Position numbers and translations under genes: made by a program | The notes under the pieces: generated by a model | Told to the model about the DNA's origin: nothing | Databases searched by the model: none | Seen by the model: only the letters and a program-made list of their open reading frames with translations | DNA from: Vitellaria paradoxa | Taxonomy: Eukaryota; Streptophyta; Magnoliopsida; Ericales; Sapotaceae | Assembly: GCA_019916065.1 (NCBI GenBank) | Contig: CM034236.1 | Location: forward strand, 13,965,167-14,029,166 | Direction: 5' to 3' | DNA length: 64,000 nt | Shown here: one piece after another, positions 48,318-60,205 of the stretch | How positions within the stretch are numbered: position 1 is the first letter of the stretch | Layout: the number at the start of each line of letters is the position of its first letter

Positions 48318-50122
48318 TTATATCAAATACGTACAGGCACCTTTCTTATCTCTATCAAACACGTATGACCCCCTTGTATTGTCTATATATGGTTATCTCA
48401 TCTTTCATCTCTATATATGTCTCTCTTCATTATCTAGCTTCATGTTATAATATTATATGTGCTACTCTCAATTATCGCCTGACAATTGGAATTGTCGCAA
48501 TCTCAATGACGTACTTGAAAACCTACTTATTTATTTTTAAGTTATATATTGTTTGTTTTGGTTTTCAAGGATTTGATGCGTAACTAATGAAGTACTTTTA
48601 ATTATTGAGACTTTGATCTTGTAATTAATGGATCTTTATTGTTAGTACTAAATAATTGTTGATTGTAATTTTTGATTTGAGAGTGCTTTGATTTTTGTAA
48701 TTAAAAATGTGGATTTTGGTTTATTTATATTGTTATCGTGTTTGTATTTTTGTAAATATTGTGAATTTAATTCTCATTTTTGCATAGGAAATAATATGGA
48801 AAACCACAAAAACTAGTATAGGTTTTAAAATTTATAGTTAATCTTTAGTGACTAATTGGTAGCCGAATGCAGCATACTATTATATAAATAGATAAGATTT
48901 AGCGACCAATTAGTAGTCGTAGGTGACCAATTAGTAGTCGTAGGGTCACTGAAGGTCTCTTTTTAGTGACCAACTGGTCACTAAAAGTGCCCAATTTTTG
49001 CAAATATACAGTATCTTTGGCGATCAAAATTTGGTCAGTAAAACTATCTGCAACTAAGCATCAGTGACCAAGTGGCGACCAAAAATGGTTTGGTTGGCAT
49101 AGGTATTAGCGACCAAATTTAGACTTTTAGCAATCAAATATTTGGTCACCGAAGATGCTATTTCTTGCAATGATTATTATTATTATTATTACTACTTATG
49201 CAGTATGTACTTACATCTACAAGCTTTGGCATAACTAGTTAAAACTCAAAGGTAAGCGTGACAAATGGATAGATAAAAAAATGAAATCCTCCCATCACGC
49301 TTCACGCTTATAAAATATTTGAATTCCAATGCAATTAATAAATTTACATATATAAAACTTAATGGATATTTACATAGACGAACCCAAATAAGACTTATTG
49401 TCCCACTGATTTGAAAAATTATATTAAAATTTTATTAATTTTGTTATTATTTTCTTATAAATTATAATTTTTTTATATTTGGCCCCCACTGTATTTTTAC
49501 TTTTGCTTTTATTTATTTTAAAATGTAATTTTGTCCAACTGATTATAAATTCAGAATTTGTACTGGGTATCCATCCACCTTAAGCCTTGAAAAAAAATAA
49601 AATAAGAGCGTGCTTGGGAGTCAAAAATTCATGGATTTTGAGGGGTTTTTAAAGTATAGATTATGAGGTGTTTATGTGAACCATGCTTGGGAATTTTTAA
49701 GTGGTGAGTTTTGTAGTGTTCTCATGGTTTTGTTGAACACCTCAAAACCTATGCGTATGTGTTTTGTTCTAATTTTTTGAACACCTCGATTTGGGGGGTT
49801 GTCGTAGGTTCATGAAATTTTGGACAATAATACCTTCATTAAAATATTAAAATTCAAATTTGACATTTTTTAATAAAACCTTTTACTCATATTGCTTACT
49901 TCACATTGTTGCAACCTAGAGATAGGAGAAGAAGAATGAAGACATGATTCATCTCCAATCGAGCCCACTATAATCAAAGTACGTCTAATAATTCTTCTTT
50001 ATTATGTATATATATGCATACATATATTTCGAATCTATATAAATAAAATCAAAGTATAGAACTTTTTCATGCCGTAAAAGAAAAAAAAATAGAGAAAAAA
50101 GCTTGGACAAATTTTCATTGAA
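48318..50122. repeat. Right copy of the 1.8 kb direct repeat
   Basis: This matches 38197-40046. It includes a second CACTA right terminus, here decayed to TTCTTGCAATG (ending 49172), and the following ATT repeat. Beyond 50122 the two copies diverge abruptly. Confidence 0.85.
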
Positions 50123-50434
50123 ACGTAAAAAGAACTTAAAATATCAAATAATCAAATTTCCAAAATAATCTAATCTGCAAACAAACAGTGAAGTCAAATT
50201 AGTTTACTAGACTAACCCAGTCATTGAATCCAAATAAGACATCGAATCATGTAAATCCAAAATAAAGCGTTCACTTTTTTATTAATAATATATATATTAG
50301 CTTTTTTTTTTTAGTTTTTTATTGATACATTATTTTTTATTAATGATGCATAGTGGTTAATTAAGTTACTTATATTTTTTTTCATTTTTTTCTTCTTTTT
50401 TTTGTCTTTTTACTTTTATTTGCTTGTGTCATAG

Positions 50435-50800
50435 ATGACCGACAATGATGACTTTGATCTTGACGAGTTAATCGTGTATACTGCAACTTGTGTGTGGTAT
50501 ATCCATATGATGTATTTTTATTTAATGGGATATATATTATCACAACTACCTTCAAAATGTAACCATCGACGTCTAAATCAAATTATCAAAATATTTGATT
50601 GGGAAGTGAGCGTGTATGAGATGATATAATGAGACGCGTTATTGGTTCGAGACGACGACAATTAATTCAAATAGGTCCGAGAGCTTTTGAAAATTTATGT
50701 CAAATTTTAGTTAGAGGTGGTGGTCTTCGAGCAACCAACAAGTAACTATTGAAGAACTAGTTGCAAAATTCTATGGATTATTGGTTAAGGGGCAAGGCAA
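50435..50800 (+). pseudogene. PIF/Harbinger transposase N-terminal fragment
   Basis: After MTDNDDFDLDELIVYT a frame change leads to IGSRRRQLIQIGPRAFENLC, then QILVRGGGLRATK and TIEELVAKF. This is the helix-turn-helix region found before the nuclease domain in plant Harbinger/ALP1-like proteins. The nuclease domain is missing and the sequence changes character after 50800, so this is a remnant. Confidence 0.6.
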
Positions 50801-51052
50801 TCTGCATGCTTAGTATTTTTCATTTGGTCTGGTGAAGTTGTCACTTTCATAATGTGATGGATACTAGAGGGGGTGCTCAGACATGTGGCTCACATCTAGA
50901 AAGGAGTATATTTAAGCTACCATCTGTCACTGCCGAGCCTAATAAAAGGATGAGTAGTACCCTGCCCCACTACACATTACGGCGCTGCCTCAGTCTGCTT
51001 CACGTTGTGCTATGACCTCGATTTTGTCTGCTTCACTGCCCATGATACCCAG

Positions 51053-51077
51053 TGATTACACTTGAAAAGTGTAATCA
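51053..51077. repeat. Perfect 11-bp stem hairpin
   Basis: TGATTACACTT, a GAA loop, and AAGTGTAATCA form a perfect inverted repeat. Its role is unknown. Confidence 0.9.
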
Positions 51078-52500
51078 CAAACTTCACATTTTGACGTTCA
51101 TTGATGCATTTAAGTAATTAACTTTGGAGTTTTATTATTATTTTATTACTTATAGTGTTTATTTCCTTAATTGCAAGGAAAAAGGTGAGATAATTAAGAT
51201 TAGTAGCAATGAAAGTGGCTTAGAGGATGAAGGGAATGCTATGGTCCAGACCCTACCTAGGATGGTCCGAACCAGGTCAAAGACTCAGCATGGAGAAAGA
51301 AGCAGAACATGAAGAATCATGGTTCTCCATAGTGTGTTGGGCATGCGTTTTTAAATCATCTCTTCTAAGGTTTTTTTGTTATCCATATATATACTATGTT
51401 GTATGGTCGAAACCAGAGAATAGCCCTATTCTATTTTTACATATTTTTTAGAGTTTTAGAGTGTTTTTTTAAGAGATTTTATTGTTTGTGGAATGCTTTT
51501 AAGGATTTTTGGAGCTTATGTAGTCTTCGTTGTAGCAGTAGTAGTTCAACATTACGTTTCAGAGTTGATTACAGAGTACGTTTTGTTTCGATTCTCTATT
51601 TAATAATATTGTTTCTTTGTTTTATTCATTAGATCCATTGGTTTTGTTTCGTTTAAAAGCATGTTAGTGTAAAACCCTAATTTCTTGATTTAACGAATCA
51701 AGGAAGGGTAGGTTACTACAATTAATGGGATGTGCGTAGACCCTTCGCATGGTTTGTGAAAACTCATGCATAGGGATTTACAACCTTAAAATCTAATTTC
51801 ATTTGTTTCAAAAGCTTTTGAAAACAAAAGTCTTTGACTAAATTCTCTGAAATCACTGGTAAAGATTTTTGAATTACAACTTGTTTAATATTTTTGAATA
51901 AACCCTAAATCAAATTTGAACCCAAGTGTTTTCATTGAAAGTCTTTCCGGTTTTATAATCCTAAACGTGATTTTAAAACTGAGTATTGAGAGATTAGAAA
52001 ACCCTAACGAAGACATCTCTCCAATCTACTGTTCCTTTCACGTGAACTTTAGATTATAGTTTAAACACATCCCATTGTGAAGTAATAAACTACCCTGAAT
52101 TGAAAGTTGGATCAAGAACTGTCTTAATATTGTGATTGTTAGTTAAGTTAATTTTCGAAGTAATTAAATTGATTGAATTGAAGTCCTAGATTTGGTTGTT
52201 TCATGCAGTTTATGTTTTAAGTGAATTTATTTAGTTAATGCTTTAATTTCATTAAAACCAAAACCAAAATTTTATTTGCTAAATTTCCTAAAGTAGTTAT
52301 TAATTTGTTCTTTAGTTTTAATTTTAAACTTACGAAAACTTTAGAATTTAGTTCTTATTGAACTTAAAATTTTTCTTACATTTAAATTCAAAATTTCCAT
52401 TATAACCTAGAAACTGAAAAACCTAGGCTCCCTATGGATTCAACCTCGGACTCACCGAGTTAAAACTATATTGCACACCCTTGCACTTGGGGGTTGATTT
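51078..52500 (+). mobile_element. Probable gypsy LTR remnant, solo or truncated
   Basis: The 3' part reads CTCCCTATGGATTCAACCTC, CTCACCGAGTTAAAAC and TTGCACTTGGGGGTTGA near 52425-52495. From memory this sequence type ends many plant Athila-like LTRs. The same CACTTGGGG motif ends the minus-strand LTR at 58155. Upstream is non-coding. The left end was not fixed, and no gag or pol follows in the expected place. Confidence 0.4.
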
Positions 52501-52539
52501 AGAAGTACTTTCTAGACGCGGTCACCTGGTTAGGACCGT

Positions 52540-52855
52540 CCATAAAAAAAGAACCACATGTGCTCAGGAACTTATAAATATGTAAAGAATGAAGAAGAAG
52601 GCTAAGCACTATTCTCCATGCTAAAATTCTGCCAAAATTACTTCTGATCCTTCCCTATTTCTATATACTATCTAACTTAACCGTCAGATGGGCATTCAGT
52701 CGAACACCGCCTGGCCGTAACTTTGTTTCAGGACTTGTACGAGAAAATAAGGAGTCCGAAGTGCCTTTATTGACCAAATGGTTATCCAACCACGTCATCA
52801 ACACCGTCCCAACTGGTCGAACATATCATCAAAATACCTTATTGGAATTTTGACA
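52540..52855 (+). repeat. Part of the 5' LTR of a Tat-lineage element
   Basis: This contains CTAACTTAACCGTCAGATGG and a CACCGCCTGGCC segment, the Tat-type R/U5 signature, and ends just before the primer site. The left end could not be fixed. Confidence 0.5.
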
Positions 52856-52860
52856 CTCTA

Positions 52861-52880
52861 ATTGGTGTCGTCTGTGGGAA
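52861..52880 (+). promoter_or_regulatory. Primer-binding site of the Tat-lineage element
   Basis: ATTGGTGTCGTCTGTGGGAA differs from the usual plant ATTGGCGCCGTCTGTGGGAA only by two C-to-T changes. The changed positions are in CG or CC context, which fits methylation decay. Confidence 0.8.
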
Positions 52881-53460
52881 TCAAGATCACACTCCCACGA
52901 AGTATACAACCTACCAATAGCCAAGATGAGTAGAAGTATCAGAGAGGACTGACCAAGCTGCGATTCCCCCAAAATGAGATTAGAGGTATCTAGAAGGTCC
53001 ATCGACCGTGAACAATCTCTTGACATGACTGATCCATTAGGCGCGAGCATTCCAGGGTGCACTAGTAGCCTACAAGTCAACAAGACTGTCGAGTTGCTAA
53101 CCATGAGCTCCCAGCGCAGAATGGGCTCACACTTGGCCAGTTAAAATAAAAAATATGGTAGAAGGAGCATAAGTTTGAGATCTTTTGCGATGAGATTGGC
53201 TTATATGTTGAGCATTCATAAGCTCAAGATGGAGGCCATCATGCTCATCATGGCTCACACAAACACAGACATGTCGAGCCACCCCGACACTTCTCCAAAG
53301 GGAGGAGTCCAACACCACAAAGGAGGAGAATGCGGTCTCCATCCATAAGTTGTTTCCACTCTCCCCGATAGAGAACAGAGAGGTAGTCGAGCTTAGACTC
53401 TCATAGGAACGAGGCTCGTTCTAAGCGAGCACACTTATCAGTACTCCGCCATTCGTTCCC

Positions 53461-54395
53461 TGCATTGAGCAAATGGAGCCTCCCCGCAAGTTCACTCCTC
53501 AGAGGTTCACACTTTATGATGGAAAAACTGATTCAATGGGACATGTACGTCATTACAAGTAAGTGATATCCTTTTGGAGCTTTAATGACACACTCATGTG
53601 CAAAGTTTTCTTCTCTAGCGTGGGGAAAGTTGCTTTCCGATGGTTGGATAAGCTTGAGCCTCGGTAGATCGCTACCTAGGCCCAACTGGTTGAAGCTTTC
53701 ATGGCTTGCTTTATTGCCAATAGAAAATAATCCTGCTTGGTGGACATGTTAATGAAGATGAAGAAGGGGCGCAATGAGAGCCTGAGGAACTATGCTTGGC
53801 ATTATTTTGGAGCCTATAATAAAGTGGAGGACTACTCTGAGCAGATCACCATGGCTTCCTTCAAACTTGACCTATCACACAACAACAAACTCTGGCAATC
53901 ATTGACCAAGCGGCCAGTAGACGATCTCGTAGACCTTATAAACCATATCGAGAAATACTCCTAGGTCAACGAAGTGACCAGAAGCATAGAAAGAAAGCCA
54001 CTGAGAAAGGAGAAAAAGAAAAAGAAAAGTAGAATAAAGATTTGTGATGTCGATAAGAGGCCAATCAAAGAACGGAACAAGAAGATATGTTCTAAGCTAT
54101 CCATATGTTCTTTAAAATACCCATTTTCAAATTGTTATTGAAGATCAAGGATAAGCCCTATATCGTTTGGCTATGAAAAATGGGTGTCGATCCATCCGAG
54201 AGGGACCAATCCCTACACTATGCTTACCACAGAGACAATGGCCATCATACTGAAGAATGCCAAGCACTCAAGCAGCATTCAGAGGACCTAGTGCACGTTA
54301 GCCATTTGCGTGACTATGCCAACGACCAGAAGAGACTAGAGGAGCCGATTAGTCAGCCATGTGAGGACGGTTGGCCTCGAGAACGCAATGATTGA
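53461..54395 (+). pseudogene. Tat-lineage gag remnant
   Basis: The frame shows PPRKFTPQRFTLYDGKTDS, FNDTLMCKVFFSSVGKVAFR, a run of TAG stops near 53560-53730, then KGRNESLRNYAWHYFGAYNK and VDDLVDLINHIEKYS. This is the capsid domain. The later HRDNGHHTEECQALKQH near 54210-54280 is the conserved zinc-knuckle-like segment of Tat gag. It is broken by stops. Confidence 0.85.
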
Positions 54396-54549
54396 CCCAC
54401 CTAGAGGGTCATCAACGTAGTCCATCTTGGCTATGAATCTCGAGAAGGAGATCAAGTCCTGAGCTAAATACATCAAAGTAGCCCACCTTAAAGAAATATT
54501 AAACATGTGTAGCTCGACCCACGATTGTAAAAGGAGCAAAGCGAAACCA

Positions 54550-57500
54550 AGTCATGAGGTCGTCTTCACTAATGATGACCTGGAAGGTGTCCAATAACCA
54601 CACAACGACGCCTTAGTAGAAATTAACAACTATAAGGTGCATTGTATCCTTGTAGATTAAGGCAACTCCATGGAGGTAAAGTACTATGGGCCATTCAAGG
54701 AGCTTGGTCTCTGCGAATTCGACTTTGTTCCAGCCCATTATCCTTTAATCGGATTTAGTTTGATACCAACTTAGCCACTTAGGAGAGTCATAGTCCTTGT
54801 CCGAGCCAGTATTGTGGAGCTATAAATAGAATTCTTGGTAATGGATGTCTTATCTTCATACAATGCCATAATGGGATGTGCATGGCTCCATAAAATGAAG
54901 GCCATACCATCTATATACCATCAGATGATAAAGTTCCCAACACTAAGAGGAAGTTATTGATCAAGGGCAACCAGATCACCTCCAAGAAGTGCTTTTTAAT
55001 CACCATCGAGGCGAAGAATATCCCCAATGAGGTCAAGTCGATAGTTGGCAGAGAGGATACACTGACTCTTGAAGACATGGGGAGAGAGCTAAAGGAGAAG
55101 ACAGTTAAGGACTTAGAGTCTATCCTTACTCATAAGTCTAATCTAAAGAGATTTGTTTTGATCAAGAAAAATTCACACCACCAAGAAAAATAGGAGCTGA
55201 TCATGCTATTGAAGTAGAATTTTGAAGTGTTCGCCTAGACCCTATATGAGATGCCAGGGATTGCCCTCAAGGTGATGTGTCATAAGCTTAGTATGATGCC
55301 GACCATGAAACCAGTGATTCAAAGAGGGAGGCGATCATCACCGGTGCACACATAAGTTATGATTGAGAAGGTTAGGAAGTTATTAGAAGCTGATGCAATT
55401 CGAGAAGTGTATTATTTAGAGTGGCTTTCCAATACAGTTGTGGTGAAGAAAACGAATGGCAAGTGGTAAGTCTACATTGATTTTACTGACCTCAATAAAG
55501 CATGGTCGAAGGATCCCTTTCCTCTTCCAAAGATCAACTAGCTCGTCGATGCAGTAGCTAGACACCAGGTGATAAGCTTCATAGACACCTATTGAGGCCA
55601 TCATCAAATTCTCATGTTCGAACTCGATTAAGAGAAAATGGCATTCATCACACCTCGGGGAGTCTATTGCTACAAGGTGATACTGTTTAGACTAAAGAAT
55701 GTTGGGGCCACCTATCAGAGGCTAGTCATAAAAATGTTCAACTTCTAGATTAGGAGAATAATGAAAGTCTACATCAGTGACATGGTCATCAAAAACAGAA
55801 TGAAAACTGACCATCTTATTGACCTAAGGGAAGTGTTTGGAATCCTTAAGGAGTATGACTTACGGTTAAACGCAGTCAAGTGTGATTTTGGGGTGAGATA
55901 AGGGAAGTTCCTTGGACACTTGGTGATAAGAAAGGGGATTGAAGTCAACCCCAATTAGATCGCCTCTATACAGAAGTTGCATTGACTAACCATGATGAAA
56001 GAGTTTCAACGTCTGACAGGATCGCGGTGGCTTTTCACTAATTTATCAGCAAGGCCTCTGATTGGTGTGGGCCTTTCTTTAGGTTGCTAAAGGGGAAGCA
56101 CATCTTGCACTAGGATGAGAAGTGTGATCGAGTATTCGCAGAGCTAAAAGCCTATCTAGCTTCTCCTCCTTTACTGTCAACTTCGTGACAGAGGGAAGTA
56201 CTATAACTGTACCTTACTGTGTTTGAACGCTTTATTAGCACAATCTAATTAAGAGAGAAAGATAAGATACAATAGCTAATCTATTACATTAGCTTGAGAA
56301 ATTGATCTTGGCATTGGTCGTTGCTTTAGAGAAATTATCACATTATTCCCTTACCTACCTAGTTATGGTAATGACTGAGCACTTGCTAAAATCTGTGTTG
56401 AGTAAGGCTGATCTCTCTAAAAAAGTGGCAAGTAGGTGATTGAGCTAGGGGCATATGACATTAACTCTATGCCAAGGACGACCGTTAAATGGAAGGTATT
56501 AGTAGATTTTGTGGCCAAGTTTGTTTCTCTACTTAACACCGACCAATGCAACATGATTGAGGTAACTAATGAAAGGACTTGGAGAATCCAAGTTGATGGG
56601 GCCGCAACAAAAGAAGGTTTAGGAGCAGGTGTAGTTTTAACCTCACCAAAAGGTTACATATATGAACACATTGTGGAGCTTAGATTTCGCACAACCAACA
56701 ATGAGGCCGAATATAAGGCGTTGCTGATTAGTCTAAAAGTAGCTCTCGGACAGCACACACAGAATGTCGTTATATCTTCAGACTCACAATTGGTCATCAG
56801 TCGATTAAATAGAGAGTATGAAGTTTTTTGGGATAATATGGTGAGGTATTATGAGCTAGCCCGAACACTAATCAGGAGGTTCGATGTAATGAAACTAAAA
56901 TTGATCAAGAGAAAGAAGAATAGCTGAGCAGACACCCTAGCTACTTTGGGTGCAGTCGAATAGTATAGTGAGAGAAGAAACATTACGGTGGAGAAACTAT
57001 TCTACCCTAGCATACAGAAGCTTGAACATAGCATACAGTTCCACTGTGTCGAGCTGGATGGACCCAATCATTCAGTACCTGAGGAATGACGTGTTACCTC
57101 AAGACAAAAAGGAAGCCATAAAGATTAAAAGTAAGGCGTTAAGATTTTAGTTGTTCCCAACCAGCAACTGTAAAAAAAATCATTTAGTGGCTTATACTTT
57201 CTCTACGTTCACCCTGACCTAGTACAAGACTTGTTAGAGGAATTACACGAAGGTAATTACAGAGCACACGATGGGGGGTAATCCGTGGCTATTCAGGCAA
57301 TGTCGCAGGCCTATTAGTCGACCCATATGCATAAATATGCTATCTGGTATTCCACAGGACAAATGCTAAAGGTTTGCTCCAATCCCTTATTAGCCCGCTC
57401 AAGATAAGGCCCTTGTGACGAGCTCATGGCATTTTGCCCAATGAAGACTGGATATAGTTGGGCCACTACCAATGGCTCCTGGAGGTCGGTAACGGCTTAT

Positions 57501-58125
57501 TGCAACAACGAGCTATTTCATAAATTAAATTGAAGCCGAACCACTCAGTGCCATCAAAGACTTTGATACTAAGAGGTCTGTGTAGAGGAGTATAGTCACT
57601 AGGTATGGGGTCCCATGGAACTTGATTTCTGATAATGGGACACAGTTGGACAATAGTGCATTTAGGGAGTTTTGCTTGGATCTCGAGATTCATAATCATT
57701 ATTGTACACCAACATACCCCTAAAGCAACAGCTAAGCCAAAGTTTCCAACAAGACTATGCCGAATGGAATCAAAAAGTGCTTGGAGCAAGCTAAAGGGCA
57801 TTGGGTAGAGGAACTACCAACTGTGCCATGGGCTTATAGGACGACACGTCGCCGATCAACTAGAGAGACTCCATTCACGTTGGCATACAGAACAGAGGTA
57901 GTTATACTATTGAAGATCGGGATGCCCACAATCCAGAGCTTGGTTTTCTCATAAGAGAGCAATGATGTGGCACTTAAGAGGAATTTGGGCTTGCAAGACG
58001 AGAAAAGGGAGCTCGCTTAGATTCGGATGGTTGCCTATCAAAAACAACTCAAGATGTCACGAAACAAACATGTCAGAGCAAGATCCTTCAACATTGTAAC
58101 CTCGTACTCAGAAGAGTCGTGCTAG
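54550..58125 (+). pseudogene. Tat-lineage pol remnant with additional RNase H
   Basis: The protease region is near 54600-54900 (NNYKVHCILVD, then stop, then GNSMEV; AIMGCAWLHKMKAIPS). RT runs from about 55290 (KPVIQRGRRSSPVHT) through DFTDLNKAWSKDPFPLPKI. The catalytic VYVDDM region is replaced by VYISDMVIK near 55770. A second, archaeal-type RNase H at about 56570-56950 shows VDGAATKEGLGAGVVL, TTNNEAEYKALL, SSDSQLV and ADTLA, a mark of the Tat lineage. Integrase near 57500-57960 shows LISDNGTQLD, KAKGHWVEEL-type sequence, PWAYRTTRRRSTRETPFTLA and IGMPT. Stops are frequent. The end (RNKHVRARSF) stops before the usual tail, where minus-strand LTR sequence begins, so the 3' end is lost. Confidence 0.88.
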
Positions 58126-58979
58126 CAACTGCTTGCTCGATTCCAATGTATATTAATATTGGCTCGACCCCAAGTGCAGGGTGTTTATTGAAGCACAATA
58201 ACCGATAACTACCATATTGTATTTATAGAGAGCCTTAAGTAAAAATCAATGAACAAAACAATTTTGGAAAAGTTGTAAAGAGAACTGATCTCACAATGAA
58301 TGATAAAAATTGATTTGGTTTTGGAATGGTGGCTTGATTAAATTTTTTTAACACAATTTAAAGAAATTCTTGGATCTAAAACAAGTTTAAAGTGATTTAC
58401 ATAAGATGCCAAGGAGTTTAATTACCTAATCTACACCTCAAAAAGATAGATCAGAAGATATTTCTATAAAAAAACATGTGGGAACAATTTGAAATCTGAT
58501 TTGAACAAAAAATTAAGTACAAAATCTTGTTGAGATTCCAAATTAAACACCTAACATGCATAATCTATAAATCATTCATATGAAATCCAAGATTAGCAAT
58601 CACCATACAATTTCACAAGAAATGGATGACAATTCTAACTAGAATTCCATAAGTAAAAGCCATAAACAATACAAATTCAGAATCCAATTGAAATCTCAAC
58701 TCAAAATCAAGGAGAATTCAATTCAAATGTAAATTGAACCTTGAACATATGAAAAATATAACATTAAGCCCATTACCATGGAATATATATAAGTCAACTA
58801 TAAAACTTGCCTTGAATCTATGAAATGGATCTACTCACACATAACTGAAATGAAAGTGGTTGAAAATGAAGAAATTCTATAACATTCTCTGAAATTTTGG
58901 CGTAAAATTCAATAGAAATGTAAAATTAATCTACTTTCTCTCTTTAAATTCTCTCTCTACAAATGAAATCAATAAAAAC

Positions 58980-59197
58980 GACCCCGCGGTCTAGCCTAGT
59001 GGTCGAGGTGTGCCCTTTATGGGCTCCTGATTGTGGGGGTTCTAGAGGGTGGGGGTTCGATTCGCCCTAGTTGCACTACCGTGACTGAACTGGGGGATGT
59101 CTTGGGTCGAACCGCTCCCTCCCCGGTTTAGCAGGCCGGGGCTCCTGATTGTGGGGGCTGGGGCTCCAACCGACTCAGGCTCCAGGTCATCCAAAAA
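58980..59197 (+). mobile_element. tRNA-derived SINE with 14-bp target duplication
   Basis: The pol III A box TAGCCTAGTGG (58992-59002) and B box GGTTCGATTCG (59056-59066) are well placed in a GC-rich body. A short A-tail follows. The 14-mer AAATCAATAAAAAC lies on both sides (58966-58979 and 59198-59211), a perfect target duplication. The element carries an internal repeat of GGGCTCCTGATTGTGGGGG (near 59020 and 59139). It sits inside the minus-strand LTR and is younger than it. It resembles a tRNA gene only at its head. Confidence 0.9.
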
Positions 59198-59329
59198 AAA
59201 TCAATAAAAACTGAAATGTATGAATGAATAGTTCCCCCAAACGACCTTGTTCTTGCTTATATATAATACAAAACCAAAAGTACTCAAATACCTTTCCAAA
59301 ACATAACTGAATTACAGAATTCCTAAATT

Positions 59330-60010
59330 GTAGGTTGGTTCGAACGAGTGCTTGAACATGATTCTAGTTCAAAAAAGGTTCGTATCGATTTTTGAGACTT
59401 AGTCATTTTTCTTCAGTTGGACCTTTATATGCCTTATGTTGATTGAACAATGGTTCAAATGAATCATGATTCAAATAAAGGTTCAAACCATCTTTCCACA
59501 CTTACCTTTTTTCTTCTTTTTTTTTTTTTTGGTAGGTAGCTTTTTTCTTCACTCGACCTTCATTCTAGCTTTTGTCAATCGAACATGCATTAGAACAAAG
59601 GTCTATTCAAATCAATGTTTGAACCTAATTTCCACACTTAGAATTTCCTATGCTTCATGATGGTTTTACCATTCTGTTGATCGAACAAGGGTTTGAACCA
59701 CACACGCGTTAGAACAAAGGTCTGTTCGAATCAATGTTTGAACTTAATTTCCACACTTAGAATTTCCTCTGCTTTATGATGGTTTCACCATTCTGCTAAT
59801 CAAACAAAGGTTCGAACAAAGCGTGGTTCGATCAAATTTTCCTTAGAGTTTTTCCACTTTCTTTTCCTGGCATCAGCTTCTGTTATTCTAACCAAAGTTC
59901 GAATAGAATGGTTCATTTGAACCAATTTTTCTCACTTAGCCATTTCTACTATTCTTCCATCTTCTGCACTTTCTGTGGTTAGAACCAACATTCGAACAAG
60001 CTATGGTTCG
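59330..60010. repeat. TTCGAAC-rich tandem repeats in the LTR
   Basis: A block with TTAGAACAAAGGTCT begins at 59590 and at 59709, 119 bases apart, with near-identical flanks (CACACTTAGAATTTCCT). More degenerate copies of the GGTTCGAAC/GTTCGAACC motif spread on both sides. Confidence 0.75.
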
Positions 60011-60205
60011 AACGAATGTTCAAACCACTTTTCTAAATTAATCTCTTTTGTTCCAATTTCTATCATTTTCTACTCAAATACCTGCAATTCACATAGGGCC
60101 TTCATTAATGCAATAAAACTCATTCATCCATCTTTTTAAGGTATAAATTCACCTAACAATCCTCAATTTAAGGCTTATAATTGTACTTTTTACAATACAA
60201 TCACA

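Larger units (their letters stand above)
58155..60205 (-). mobile_element. Minus-strand Athila-type LTR (3' LTR), split by a SINE
   Basis: On the minus strand, AAGTTGGGGG (60215-60206) reads like a polypurine tract and is followed by TGTGATTGTATTG, the likely LTR start. The far end has CACCCTGCACTTGGGGTCG near 58165-58185. Without the SINE and its duplication the LTR is about 1.8 kb. It abuts the truncated Tat pol. The exact 3' end and target duplication were not fixed. Confidence 0.55.

Noticed and set aside
58983..59066. tRNA gene
   Set aside because: A and B boxes are present, but the remainder does not fold as a tRNA, and a 14-bp target duplication encloses a longer element, so it is a SINE.
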